64,000 bases of DNA from SFWF01 sp045537915. Its GTDB lineage: Bacteria > Bacillota > Clostridia > Oscillospirales > Acutalibacteraceae. The notes beneath the pieces were generated by a model. The model was not told the DNA's origin and did not search any database. It saw only the letters and a list, made by a program, of their open reading frames with translations. Below, one piece after another: positions 26,244 through 35,282 of this stretch (position 1 is the first letter of the stretch; each line of letters begins with the position of its first letter). A program made the translations under genes and the position numbers. Where the stretch lies: the NCBI GenBank assembly GCA_045537915.1, contig JAZSQK010000046.1:41700-105699 (forward strand). Direction: 5' to 3'.

Positions 26244-28415
26244 TTAAAAAATACTGTAATCACGTGCTTTTACGACCACGCCATCCACCGTGACATCGGT
26301 ATCGTTATAATTTATTATCACGGTTTTTCCGTTCTCATATTTTACCGTAGCCACTTGGTTTTCGGTATGATGGTAAACCATGGGGCTATAATAAACAGAC
26401 GCCAGCTTTTCAGACAATTCACGGCTAATTTCAACAATGTCATCTCCCCAAAGGGCGTACCCAGACGAGAATAACAGATTGAAATCAGTCTGCTCCAATT
26501 TATCGCCGTTTTCGTAAGTGAGAAGGAAGGTAGGCGTATATCCGTATTCAATCCATTTCAGCTTAGTTTCGGTCAAATCGTTGGATAGGTTGCCCGGTAC
26601 TACGTCGCTGTAGGGGTAGTAACCGTGCAGAACCATCTGCAAGAAAGGTACTTCCTCTGACAGCAAAATATAATTGGAAGCCTTCATAGGCAGGTTAAAT
26701 GCATAGTCGGTATTCGACAGCAGATAGGGCGCAAAGCCATCCATAGCCACCGGCACCGTCTGCTCTTTAGCCGTGCTCAGCAGGTCGGTACAAAGCTGTT
26801 TGAAGCCTGTGCGGGTAACACGACGGGAATCTTCATAATCCTCATACAAGGTGCTGCCGAAGCCCTCCATCGCTATACCTGTACCCAGATCTGCACATAA
26901 GCGATAACCCGAAAGAATTTTCTTCTTCTGTCCAACCAAATTCAGTAAATATTGCTCCTCACCATCATCTGTGAGAGGAATGTTATCTATACGGTACACC
27001 ACGTCGCTGTAGGTGGAAAATCCCTTGCCGCCCGCATTGGCTTTCATATAGTTCTGTAGCAAATAGAATTTTGTGCCTGTTTGTGTCGCAATCAGCTTGG
27101 CTAAATCCTTTTTTCCGCCCGCAACCGACGATGTCTTGTTGGACATAGGATAGTTATAATAACCGGAGGATTGCCAACCGTATAAAATACTCTTTTCTAC
27201 CGATACCCCGTTTTCTCTAAGCTCATCAAGAATAAGAGAAACGTCCGAGAAAGAGGTGGTTACAATGGGTTCCTTATACATCATCGTGTCCTTGGTAACG
27301 CTGACAAGGAAATCCACTGCTACGGGATAAGTATTCTTCTCTTCTGACACGGATTTCAGATAGCCCTTGCCTAGCAAATAGTCCCGATAGACCTTCGCCA
27401 TATCGCTGTAACCGGGATTTTCGCCACCTAAAAAGGCATATGTAATACGTAAATCGCTGATATATTCATTCTTCTCATAGGCTACCACTTCACTGCCACT
27501 GGCAGTCTTCATGGTAAACTGTTTGCGAACCGAAACTACGGGATAGAGGGTATTTACCTTGTAGGCGCCGCCATCGGTTTGCAGGGTGAGGAAACAGTTC
27601 TCCTCTCCATCCGTAATATTCGCAAACATAGCTTTATCAGGATGCTTTACCCCGAAAACGGGTGCCATAACCTTACAAACACCCTGCTTCATCTCATCTT
27701 CGGACTCATCCAAATCTGCCAGCATGGCATCATAGATTTCCATATTCAAGGTGGTTTCTATAGTTTGATTCTCGCCGAAATGGTACAAAGCGCCACTACC
27801 GTCGGGAACCATAAAATATCCGTCTACGTCACTGCGAGAAGCGCCAAACATGGGTAAAATATCTATGCTTGTAATCTTATACTTACCCGTTTCCTTTACC
27901 GACTGCTTGGGCATATACACCGACAGTCCCGTATCAGTAAGGGTAAATTCTAAAGACAACCCCAAATCATATTTATCAAAAGCAAAATCAAACCGCAATC
28001 CATTTGAGATTTTGCGTAAAGTGGTAGTACACTCGGCTTCTCCGCTGTGCACCGCACCGCTTTTACTGTTAAAATCGGTAAATTTTACCTTTACAAATTG
28101 CTTAAGAGCTTGCCTTGTCAATTTATTGGTAATAGGAATTCCATACTCTTCCTCAGTAACACCTGTTGACCACAACAACTCACCCGTTTGCTTGTCACGA
28201 ATATTGAGTCGTATCTCCGAAGCATCATATTCCAACACCTGCGTACCGTTATCGGCTACCGTTGTTGTCTGCGAGAAAGTAATAATCTGGGCATCCTTAT
28301 TGGTATCCTCGTTAGCAATCACTAAAAGAGTCGTGTCCGTTTGAGAGGAACACGCCGCACAGGAAAACACCAATACGACACACAAGAAAAATGCAATTAT
28401 TCTTTTTCGTGTCAA
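26244..28415 (-). CDS. DUF5696 lipoprotein
   Basis: 723 residues; lipobox VFSCAACSS near residue 20, so exposed on the outer membrane face. The body matches DUF5696 as I know it: IRLNIRDKQTGELLWSTG near 70, YMVPDGSGALYHFGENQ near 200, then a TIM-barrel-like half with ILYGWQSSGYYNYP, LLQNYMKANAGGKGFS and MDGFAPYLLSN. The second half is reminiscent of glycosidase barrels. No reaction is known. The family is regularly found between sugar permeases together with YIP1 and NHL proteins, as here. Confidence 0.85.
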   Translation of the reverse strand: MTRKRIIAFFLCVVLVFSCAACSSQTDTTLLVIANEDTNKDAQIITFSQTTTVADNGTQVLEYDASEIRLNIRDKQTGELLWSTGVTEEEYGIPITNKLTRQALKQFVKVKFTDFNSKSGAVHSGEAECTTTLRKISNGLRFDFAFDKYDLGLSLEFTLTDTGLSVYMPKQSVKETGKYKITSIDILPMFGASRSDVDGYFMVPDGSGALYHFGENQTIETTLNMEIYDAMLADLDESEDEMKQGVCKVMAPVFGVKHPDKAMFANITDGEENCFLTLQTDGGAYKVNTLYPVVSVRKQFTMKTASGSEVVAYEKNEYISDLRITYAFLGGENPGYSDMAKVYRDYLLGKGYLKSVSEEKNTYPVAVDFLVSVTKDTMMYKEPIVTTSFSDVSLILDELRENGVSVEKSILYGWQSSGYYNYPMSNKTSSVAGGKKDLAKLIATQTGTKFYLLQNYMKANAGGKGFSTYSDVVYRIDNIPLTDDGEEQYLLNLVGQKKKILSGYRLCADLGTGIAMEGFGSTLYEDYEDSRRVTRTGFKQLCTDLLSTAKEQTVPVAMDGFAPYLLSNTDYAFNLPMKASNYILLSEEVPFLQMVLHGYYPYSDVVPGNLSNDLTETKLKWIEYGYTPTFLLTYENGDKLEQTDFNLLFSSGYALWGDDIVEISRELSEKLASVYYSPMVYHHTENQVATVKYENGKTVIINYNDTDVTVDGVVVKARDYSIF

Positions 28416-28431
28416 GAAAAGTCCCCCTTTT

Positions 28432-29055
28432 TTAGAATAGACTCTGGTTTTGTAACTCCAATATAACTTCCTTAAAGAATAAGAAGGCCTGATAAATAAA
28501 AACTACCATCAGCAAAATGACCGCCCAGATTAACAGCGCCGCCACAATGCCTATAAACGCCACGGCTACCCCTTTTTTGAAGGAGTAATCATTCAGCCTC
28601 ATGAAAAAGGCGAAATTAAGCAGAATAACCCAGGTAACCACTAACACCTGCAAAACTTTGAAGAAACCGACCGCATCGGTGGACAAAGTATGTGACAACA
28701 AAATGAGGAAGGGTGTTGTGACGATATACGGAACCAAGGTGTAAGAAGCACCTGTAAGGGATTCGGTAAACTTTGCCTCTCCGCCCATCAGGGTGGTGGT
28801 TGAATATGCGCCGACGGTCCAAGAGAACAGGGGCACGAATATCAGCGCCAACAATAAGAATAAATTTGACTCTTCGGGAAGATTTTCGTTGACCGTATAG
28901 GCAGTTAAATAAACCTCTGCAACCCGACAAACCGCTGCCAACAACCATATGATTATCATAGTACCCCACGGGGTGCGGTCACGGTCACGTTTGGTTAAAT
29001 CCGCACAATCCAAAGGATGAAACAGCGCCTGAGCGCACATTTTAATGCCGTTCAT
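28432..29055 (-). CDS. YIP1 family membrane protein
   Basis: About 207 residues, five predicted membrane helices, with the early FHPLDCADLTKRDRDRTPWG segment and LMGGEAKFTESLTGASYTLVPYI typical of bacterial YIP1-domain proteins. The start is the ATG at 29055, one base after the stop of the NHL gene and preceded by GAGGGTGAT; a more upstream ATG lies inside the NHL gene and is unlikely. Bacterial YIP1 function is unknown; here it is embedded in a sugar-import operon and may organise the membrane complex. Confidence 0.85.
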   Translation of the reverse strand: MNGIKMCAQALFHPLDCADLTKRDRDRTPWGTMIIIWLLAAVCRVAEVYLTAYTVNENLPEESNLFLLLALIFVPLFSWTVGAYSTTTLMGGEAKFTESLTGASYTLVPYIVTTPFLILLSHTLSTDAVGFFKVLQVLVVTWVILLNFAFFMRLNDYSFKKGVAVAFIGIVAALLIWAVILLMVVFIYQAFLFFKEVILELQNQSLF

Positions 29056-29056
29056 A

Positions 29057-30490
29057 TTAATCACCCTCTGTCGAAATTCTAAATAATTCACGATTCCATT
29101 TATCAGCTTGTTTTTTCAGCTTGCCCAATGCCCAAGCGCCCACAAAGACTAAAACAATCAGTCCCACAGCAAACCAGGCAAAATTCTTGGTCACAAACTG
29201 ATGTACCTGCTTACCGTAAGCATCTCCGTACAGCTCCTGGTTTCCGGAAATACGATAGTGCTCCATGGCAGCGACATAGTTCTTTCTCTTATATTCAATG
29301 GTGCCCAACATATCATGAGCCAGAGGATAGCCCGAATTCTGAGCTACAATCTCGTTCCACGCCTCATAAGCCTCATCGTACTTGCCGTTACTAAACAAAT
29401 TCTGCGCCTCGAGCACCTGTGACAAAAAGGCGGTAGACTCAAACACCTGTACCACACCACGGGCAGAATCAAGTACCATAACCTGTCCCCTGCTGTTAAC
29501 GTCTAAGGAAACCGGCATATCAAAATATCCGTCGGTACGGCCCTCTCCTCCGAACACCGAGATAGAATTGCCCTTTTGGTCATACTGATAAATCTTGCGG
29601 GAATTACTTTCACAGGCAAAGACAATTCCGTTTTTATCAACGGCTACGTCGGCATAAAAAGGCTGTACCAAAGCATTGCTACGGTTGAATACGTATTCAC
29701 CGTAGAACTTCTGCTCATATATATTTTCTCCTACTGAAGTAATTTTCTTAATTTGTTCAGTGGACTTGTTAACCACAGCATACACAATGCCGTCCTCTCC
29801 GATGGTAAAGTTATTATAAGCGGAGGGCTGCACCTTTGTGTACATCTTCTTTTGCTCGGCCGAGGCAAACATATTCACCAGCATATTGGTCAGAGAGAAA
29901 GGAATATCCTCTGCGCCCAAATATCCCATGAACTCGTTATCCTCCGTAAGACTCATAAACTCCTTACCTACGATAACGTATATAAGCCCACTGTCGCTGA
30001 GCAAGAGCTTTGTAGGCTCGTAAGAAATATCCTCACTGATCAGGTCGGATGTCGGACGGGGAAATTCTTTAAGCAGTTCTCCTTCGGCAGAAAGCTTAAC
30101 CAAACGCTTATTATTGGTATCTGCCACGTAGACCTGACCTTCATCATCGACAAACACGCCCTTAGGTCCGTTGAAGCCGGCCTCATAGGCTTTGAGAAAA
30201 CTACCGTCAGCGTCCAAATGTAAAATGCGGTTGTTCCCTGTGTCCGCAACATACAAACTATCGTCCTTAGCCACAAAAATATCCTGCGGCTGACTGAGAC
30301 GTTTGCCGTCATAGATACCCTCTATGGTAAACTTATAACTGTATGCTTTGGGAATAGCATTCTGTTCGTAATCGTCATTTACCACATAAGAATGCTCTGC
30401 GCTAAGATTAATTGCGCAAACCGTGGGAGTCAGCGACAATACGATTACAAGAACCACCAATATAATCCTTATTACTCGTTTGAAACACAT
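29057..30490 (-). CDS. NHL-repeat beta-propeller protein with TM anchor
   Basis: 477 residues. Signal peptide, then NHL blades: QPQDIFVAKDDSLYVADTGN, GPKGVFVDDEGQVYVADTNN, ADVAVDKNGIVFACESNS and MPVSLDVNSRGQVMVLDSAR. A TPR-like helical stretch follows (KYDEAYEAWNEIVAQNSGYP, NYVAAMEHYRISGN) and one C-terminal membrane helix (WFAVGLIVLVFVGAWALG). The propeller therefore sits outside the cell. It is probably a glycan-binding or scaffold part of the transport complex, since it is co-encoded with YIP1 and DUF5696 between two permease pairs. Confidence 0.86.
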   Translation of the reverse strand: MCFKRVIRIILVVLVIVLSLTPTVCAINLSAEHSYVVNDDYEQNAIPKAYSYKFTIEGIYDGKRLSQPQDIFVAKDDSLYVADTGNNRILHLDADGSFLKAYEAGFNGPKGVFVDDEGQVYVADTNNKRLVKLSAEGELLKEFPRPTSDLISEDISYEPTKLLLSDSGLIYVIVGKEFMSLTEDNEFMGYLGAEDIPFSLTNMLVNMFASAEQKKMYTKVQPSAYNNFTIGEDGIVYAVVNKSTEQIKKITSVGENIYEQKFYGEYVFNRSNALVQPFYADVAVDKNGIVFACESNSRKIYQYDQKGNSISVFGGEGRTDGYFDMPVSLDVNSRGQVMVLDSARGVVQVFESTAFLSQVLEAQNLFSNGKYDEAYEAWNEIVAQNSGYPLAHDMLGTIEYKRKNYVAAMEHYRISGNQELYGDAYGKQVHQFVTKNFAWFAVGLIVLVFVGAWALGKLKKQADKWNRELFRISTEGD

Positions 30491-30538
30491 GGCGGTTAAG
30501 CTCCTTTCCCTTAAGTTGGCTAGATTTTCGTCTTTGCA

Positions 30539-31423
30539 TTATGCTTTAATACCCGAGTGCGCCATAGAATCCACTACGTGCTTTTGGGTAAGTGTATACA
30601 CCAAAATAGTAGGTAATATAACTAAGAAGGTCGCAGCGCCTGTAGCGCCGGCACGGGCAATAGATGTGCCCGAAGAAATCAGTTGCATGGCAAGCGGCAG
30701 AGTTTTCAGCGCTTGATCCTGTGTGAAAAGCAGTGGTGTGAAAAAGTCGTTCCAGTTGCTCACGAAGGAGAATACCACCAAGGTAGCAACTACCGGCTTA
30801 ATGGCCGGAAAGACTATCTTGAAGAATATACGCAGCTCCCCTGCCCCGTCAATACGGGCAGCCTCCAAAAAGGAGTCCGGTACCTGAAGAATAAACTGCC
30901 GCACCAAAAACAGATTATATGCCACCGCAATTTTCGGAATTATAAGCGCCCAATATGTATCAACCATTCCAAAGGCGTTTACAATCAGGTAATTAGGAAC
31001 CTGGATAACGTATGGAGAGAACATCATTCCCATCAAAATCAAAGAAAAGATAACATTACCGAAGGGTAACTTGTGCTTTACCATACCGTAGGCAGCCATT
31101 GTTGAAAACAGCACGACCAGCAACACTACTATTACCGTAACAAACAGGCTGTTGAACAGGTATCGGGAGAAGGGTACATCTAAGCCGTCCAACACCAGCA
31201 ACAAGTCCTTGAAGTTCTTTAAGGTAGGCTGTTCCACAAAAAAGCGAGGAGGAAAATAAAACAACTCGTTTAGTGGCTTTAACGCAGTAGACACCACGTA
31301 TACCAGAGGCAATGCCGTAAAGGCGGCATACAATCCAAGCAGTATAAACTTGATTACTTTGCTTGCCGAAACACGGTGGATATTACCCTTGAACCGTATT
31401 TTCAGTCCCTTTTCAACCGACAT
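30539..31423 (-). CDS. Carbohydrate ABC permease, MalG type (pair 1)
   Basis: 294 residues, six membrane helices; FLEAARIDGAGELRIFFKIV is the ATPase-coupling loop. The start of the protein contains STALKPLNELFYFPPRFF, typical of MalG/AraQ permeases. Separated by seven bases from its MalF-type partner upstream and 48 from the NHL gene downstream. Confidence 0.92.
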   Translation of the reverse strand: MSVEKGLKIRFKGNIHRVSASKVIKFILLGLYAAFTALPLVYVVSTALKPLNELFYFPPRFFVEQPTLKNFKDLLLVLDGLDVPFSRYLFNSLFVTVIVVLLVVLFSTMAAYGMVKHKLPFGNVIFSLILMGMMFSPYVIQVPNYLIVNAFGMVDTYWALIIPKIAVAYNLFLVRQFILQVPDSFLEAARIDGAGELRIFFKIVFPAIKPVVATLVVFSFVSNWNDFFTPLLFTQDQALKTLPLAMQLISSGTSIARAGATGAATFLVILPTILVYTLTQKHVVDSMAHSGIKA

Positions 31424-31430
31424 AGTGCAC

Positions 31431-32324
31431 TCATTCCTTACTGTTCAAAAATTTCATGGCTAGTTGGCCAATGCCAAATGTAAAGATAAACAACACAACC
31501 GAGATTGCAGAAGAATATCCCATCTCAAATCGTATAAAGGCATAGTCATACAGATGCGCCACGATAGTATGACCTGCATATTCGGGGCTGGGTAGACCTG
31601 CTACCACCAGCGCAATATCGAATACACCGAAAGCATTAACCACCGCATTGATAACACCAAACAAAATTTGAGGCTTCATCTGCGGCAGGGTGATATAAAT
31701 CAATTCCTGGAAGGAACTTTTGACACCGTCAATCTGTCCGGCTTCCTGCAATTCCTTGGAGGCATTTTTTAAGCCTGCCAAAAATACCATAAATCCATTA
31801 CCCAGACTCATCCACACCGAAATGATAATAACAACCATCATTATCGTGTCGGGATTGGTAGTCCATCGTATAGGCTCGTCAATTACTCCGATTTGGAACA
31901 GCACATTGTTAATGAGTCCGTAGCGGTCAGGTGAGAAGAAATACAGCCAAACCACCGACATAGCAATCGAGCTGGTAAGTGACGGAGCATAGAAAAGCAA
32001 CGCAAACAGTTTACTGAAAGGCGCTTTATTAATTACCCAAGCCAACAGGAAGGAGGCCACCAGGCTGATGGGGCCCGAAATCACCGCAAACACAAGTGTG
32101 TTGGTTACGGCGGTGATAAATACGTCGTCCTCCATGAACAACATCTTATAGTTTCTTAGTCCCACAAATGAAGGCGTTTCCAGCAGGTTATAATCTGTCA
32201 TACTCGTGAAAACAGCCACCAAAATCGGTGCTAAAACGAATATCGCATACAGCACTAAAAAGGGTAAGGCAAAAAACATACCCGTTTTGTAGGTATTCAC
32301 TTTTTTCAAAAAAGTAGTCCTCAT
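31431..32324 (-). CDS. Sugar ABC permease, MalF type (pair 1)
   Basis: 297 residues, six membrane helices; the EAGQIDGVKSSFQELIYITL loop is the EAA motif, with Gly in place of the more usual Arg (EAAxID becomes EAGQID). TFLKKVNTYKTGMFFALPFL is the cytoplasmic start. Belongs with the permease at 30539 and the large solute-binding protein at 32357. Confidence 0.92.
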   Translation of the reverse strand: MRTTFLKKVNTYKTGMFFALPFLVLYAIFVLAPILVAVFTSMTDYNLLETPSFVGLRNYKMLFMEDDVFITAVTNTLVFAVISGPISLVASFLLAWVINKAPFSKLFALLFYAPSLTSSIAMSVVWLYFFSPDRYGLINNVLFQIGVIDEPIRWTTNPDTIMMVVIIISVWMSLGNGFMVFLAGLKNASKELQEAGQIDGVKSSFQELIYITLPQMKPQILFGVINAVVNAFGVFDIALVVAGLPSPEYAGHTIVAHLYDYAFIRFEMGYSSAISVVLFIFTFGIGQLAMKFLNSKE

Positions 32325-32356
32325 ATTCTTATCTTCTCTCAGTCAATTTGTAAGGC

Positions 32357-35251
32357 TTATTCAGGAAAAATACCATATTCTATTTGCTTTCTACGCAACT
32401 CAATATTTATTGCTTCCACAGCCTCTTCCAAAGAATCACGGAAATCTTCCGCACTTTCTACACAACGGGTCCAAGCGTTAGTCAAATGGCGGCTGGTATA
32501 ATAACCGCCCAATACAAACGGACTCTCCACATTATTATCGAAAAAGGTATTAATTACCTTGAACTCATCACGAGAGAAGGGTAAAGCTGAGAAGGCTTTC
32601 TTATTAGCAGAGAAATAGCGTGCCGTAACACCCAATTGATTTTCAATCTGATTGGCGAAGGTCTTTTGTGTATCATCGCCCATCCACCATTTCAGAAAAG
32701 CCCACGCCTCATCCACATGCTCGCTTTGGCTCATAATAATACCGCAATCTACGGCAGAACCGCTGCTGCTGCGATTGAGAGTTCCGTCATCATTAACCGT
32801 AGCCGGTACGGGAGCGATATCCCAGTTTCCGGTGATTTCAGGTGCCGCCGACGTAAAGGTTAAATAATCTGCCGATGAACCGATAATCAAGGGCATCTCA
32901 CCCGTGCGGAAACGGGTAAAGTAGTTGGCGGCTACAGGAATACTGTAATTGATATTTAATTCGCAGGTTTCTTTAAATGCCTTAAAGGCCGCTTCCGAAT
33001 CCAAAGCGGAATAATGGCCGTCATCAGTGTAATATGCACCGCCGTTTTGGAAGAGGAAAATATCGTACATCATAGGAATAAAGCATTTTAATCCGTTTTG
33101 GTACAATACCGGCAATGTAGTGCCGTAAAATTCATCCCATGTATCGGGAGGTGTGAGGCCTATCTCTTCAAAAATATCAGTACGGTAATAAATGCAGCGG
33201 AAGCTCACCGTCTCCGGTAATCCGTACACACCGCCCATATATTCAATCGGTGTAAAGGCCTCGGTATGTAGGGCGTTCTTAATTTCCTCAAAGCCCTCCA
33301 ATTTGGACAAGTCCACAATAGCATTACGCACGGCATATTCTACCGGTACGCTTGAGCCTACACCCAACACCACGTCAGGCGCATTGCCAGATGCCACCGA
33401 CAGCATAACCGGATTAACACCGGATATCTGACCGGCAGGTATCATATTTAATTTAATTACAGCATTGCTGTTCGGAGTGAAATTGGCGTCCGACATCTGT
33501 TTAATCAGTCGGCACCAATCGGCTCCACGACTTACCCATACGTCAAGTTCAACATCGGCTGTTACACCGGTATCCACTACGCTTACGCTTTGGTAATCCT
33601 TAAAGAAACTGTCAACCAGTTTTACGATCCAATACCACACGTACTCAAAAACTGTGGCTTTATCGTTGGGTATTACTTCGTCAGGAGCAGCCACTGAAAT
33701 CCAATCAATGCCTAAAGGAACGGCTTTTATGGTGGTAATCCAGTTGCCTAAATTACCCAGAGTGGTCTCCAGATCGCTCAACCGTTTGGGAATACGGTCT
33801 GGGTCCTCAATCAATTCATCCAACTGCTCGACTACCGAGTCGAAGCTGTTACTCATTGAGGATTTTTTACCCGCAAGCTCTCGTGATACGGTTTCACAGT
33901 ATTCCAGATTTGTTTTGAGCGCCTGTAAATCCGACACAATACCGGGAATATTGCGCTCAATTTCATAATCATAGTTACTGTCGGGATCCTCGCCTGTTAC
34001 GAGTTTAATTCGGCGAATGAGCTTAGAGAGAGACTGTGTACTATCATACAGAGTTTCTTCAATGCCGGCATAAGCACCCATCTTGACGGTCATAGTCAGG
34101 GTATGCTCCCCCGCCTCCAACCAAAGTAAATAGGGCTCTCCTTCGGCATTACTTAGTTCTGTGGAATACCACTTGTCATTATATGTAAAGGAATAACAAT
34201 CCCACTCACTGAAGGGTACTTCGCCGTCAATAAGAATCTGTCGATAAGAGGGCAAGCCGTCATTATACCACTGGGCTACACGTAAAGCCAACTTATAATA
34301 ACCTGCGGTCTCCACTGCAAATTTCCAGGTAATGCTTTGGTTACCGTCCTTGTAACCGCCGCCACCAATGTAGTTCATTTTGATTTCATACAGCGAAGCA
34401 GGTGAAGCAGTAGGATCGCCGCTGTTTTCTACTCCGATAACAGAATCGGATTTTTCGAGTACATGCTCATAGCTTTCTGCCTCAAAGGTAACGGTTGTAC
34501 CGTTTCCTTTTTTGGTGCTGTCCTGCTGCCACTCTGCCAACACTTCTTCATATGTCGGCAAAGCCTTCGGAGCTGCTAAATACACCTTCTCCAAAAACAA
34601 CGGCTCATCAATATAACCGAAGGTAATGGTGTGGGTGCCTGCTGTCAGATAAACCTTCAGAGGATCGGTATGCTTACCGCCGCTGTCCTGTAATAATGTT
34701 TCCATAAAACGTGGAATTTCCTTGGAAAAAGGTTTTACGTCGTTGCCCAAGGCATCCTTCAGGGGCGCATTAGTATCCTGCCATGTCCGAAGAAACTCCA
34801 AACTGAGAGCCTCGCTAAAAGGAATTTGTCCATCAACCGACAAGCTACGGGTAATAGGAGCGCCGTTATCACCTAACGGTCTGTAGATACAGCCTATTTG
34901 GTATAATCCCGACTGAGGAACGTTTACAGAATAGGAAACCGATTCCTGTTCCGAATCCCACATGAAGCCGGTATGCTCTCCGCCATCTAAAGTATGAGTT
35001 GCTATTAAAGAAGCGTCGGTTATCTCCGCCGTGATATTGTCGCCATCATAGGAAGCATAACCCTTTTCAGCATAGTACTTAAGTACTTGAGAATAGTAAT
35101 TATTCTCCCCAACTGTTGCAACGGTTTCATTTTCTGCAGCTATAACAGGTTGTGTTTTCTCCTCGGTCGGATATCCCGCTCCAACAAGCAGAATAGTTCC
35201 AACCAATACAATTGGCACAACTTTATTAAGTAATGAAGACCGTTTTAACAT
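32357..35251 (-). CDS. Solute-binding protein fused to N-terminal carbohydrate-binding-like domains
   Basis: 964 residues, twice the usual length. The start is the ATG at 35251, preceded by AAGGAGG; the reading frame stays open 105 bases upstream without a site. Signal-like helix followed by GAGYPTEEK, where a lipobox cysteine would be expected. Two beta-sandwich domains follow: about 75-240 (GLYQIGCIYRPLGDNGAPIT) and 260-430 (AGYYKLALRVAQWYN; LWLEAGEHTLTM), resembling CBM6/CBM35-type sugar binders. After a helical linker comes a type 1 solute-binding domain (about 585-960; VASGNAPDVVLGVG, YGLPETVSFRCIYYRTDIF, WAFLKWWMGDD). Serves permease pair 1. Confidence 0.88.
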   Translation of the reverse strand: MLKRSSLLNKVVPIVLVGTILLVGAGYPTEEKTQPVIAAENETVATVGENNYYSQVLKYYAEKGYASYDGDNITAEITDASLIATHTLDGGEHTGFMWDSEQESVSYSVNVPQSGLYQIGCIYRPLGDNGAPITRSLSVDGQIPFSEALSLEFLRTWQDTNAPLKDALGNDVKPFSKEIPRFMETLLQDSGGKHTDPLKVYLTAGTHTITFGYIDEPLFLEKVYLAAPKALPTYEEVLAEWQQDSTKKGNGTTVTFEAESYEHVLEKSDSVIGVENSGDPTASPASLYEIKMNYIGGGGYKDGNQSITWKFAVETAGYYKLALRVAQWYNDGLPSYRQILIDGEVPFSEWDCYSFTYNDKWYSTELSNAEGEPYLLWLEAGEHTLTMTVKMGAYAGIEETLYDSTQSLSKLIRRIKLVTGEDPDSNYDYEIERNIPGIVSDLQALKTNLEYCETVSRELAGKKSSMSNSFDSVVEQLDELIEDPDRIPKRLSDLETTLGNLGNWITTIKAVPLGIDWISVAAPDEVIPNDKATVFEYVWYWIVKLVDSFFKDYQSVSVVDTGVTADVELDVWVSRGADWCRLIKQMSDANFTPNSNAVIKLNMIPAGQISGVNPVMLSVASGNAPDVVLGVGSSVPVEYAVRNAIVDLSKLEGFEEIKNALHTEAFTPIEYMGGVYGLPETVSFRCIYYRTDIFEEIGLTPPDTWDEFYGTTLPVLYQNGLKCFIPMMYDIFLFQNGGAYYTDDGHYSALDSEAAFKAFKETCELNINYSIPVAANYFTRFRTGEMPLIIGSSADYLTFTSAAPEITGNWDIAPVPATVNDDGTLNRSSSGSAVDCGIIMSQSEHVDEAWAFLKWWMGDDTQKTFANQIENQLGVTARYFSANKKAFSALPFSRDEFKVINTFFDNNVESPFVLGGYYTSRHLTNAWTRCVESAEDFRDSLEEAVEAINIELRRKQIEYGIFPE

Positions 35252-35282
35252 ACTCGGTTTGCCTCCTTGATATCCCCAAAAA

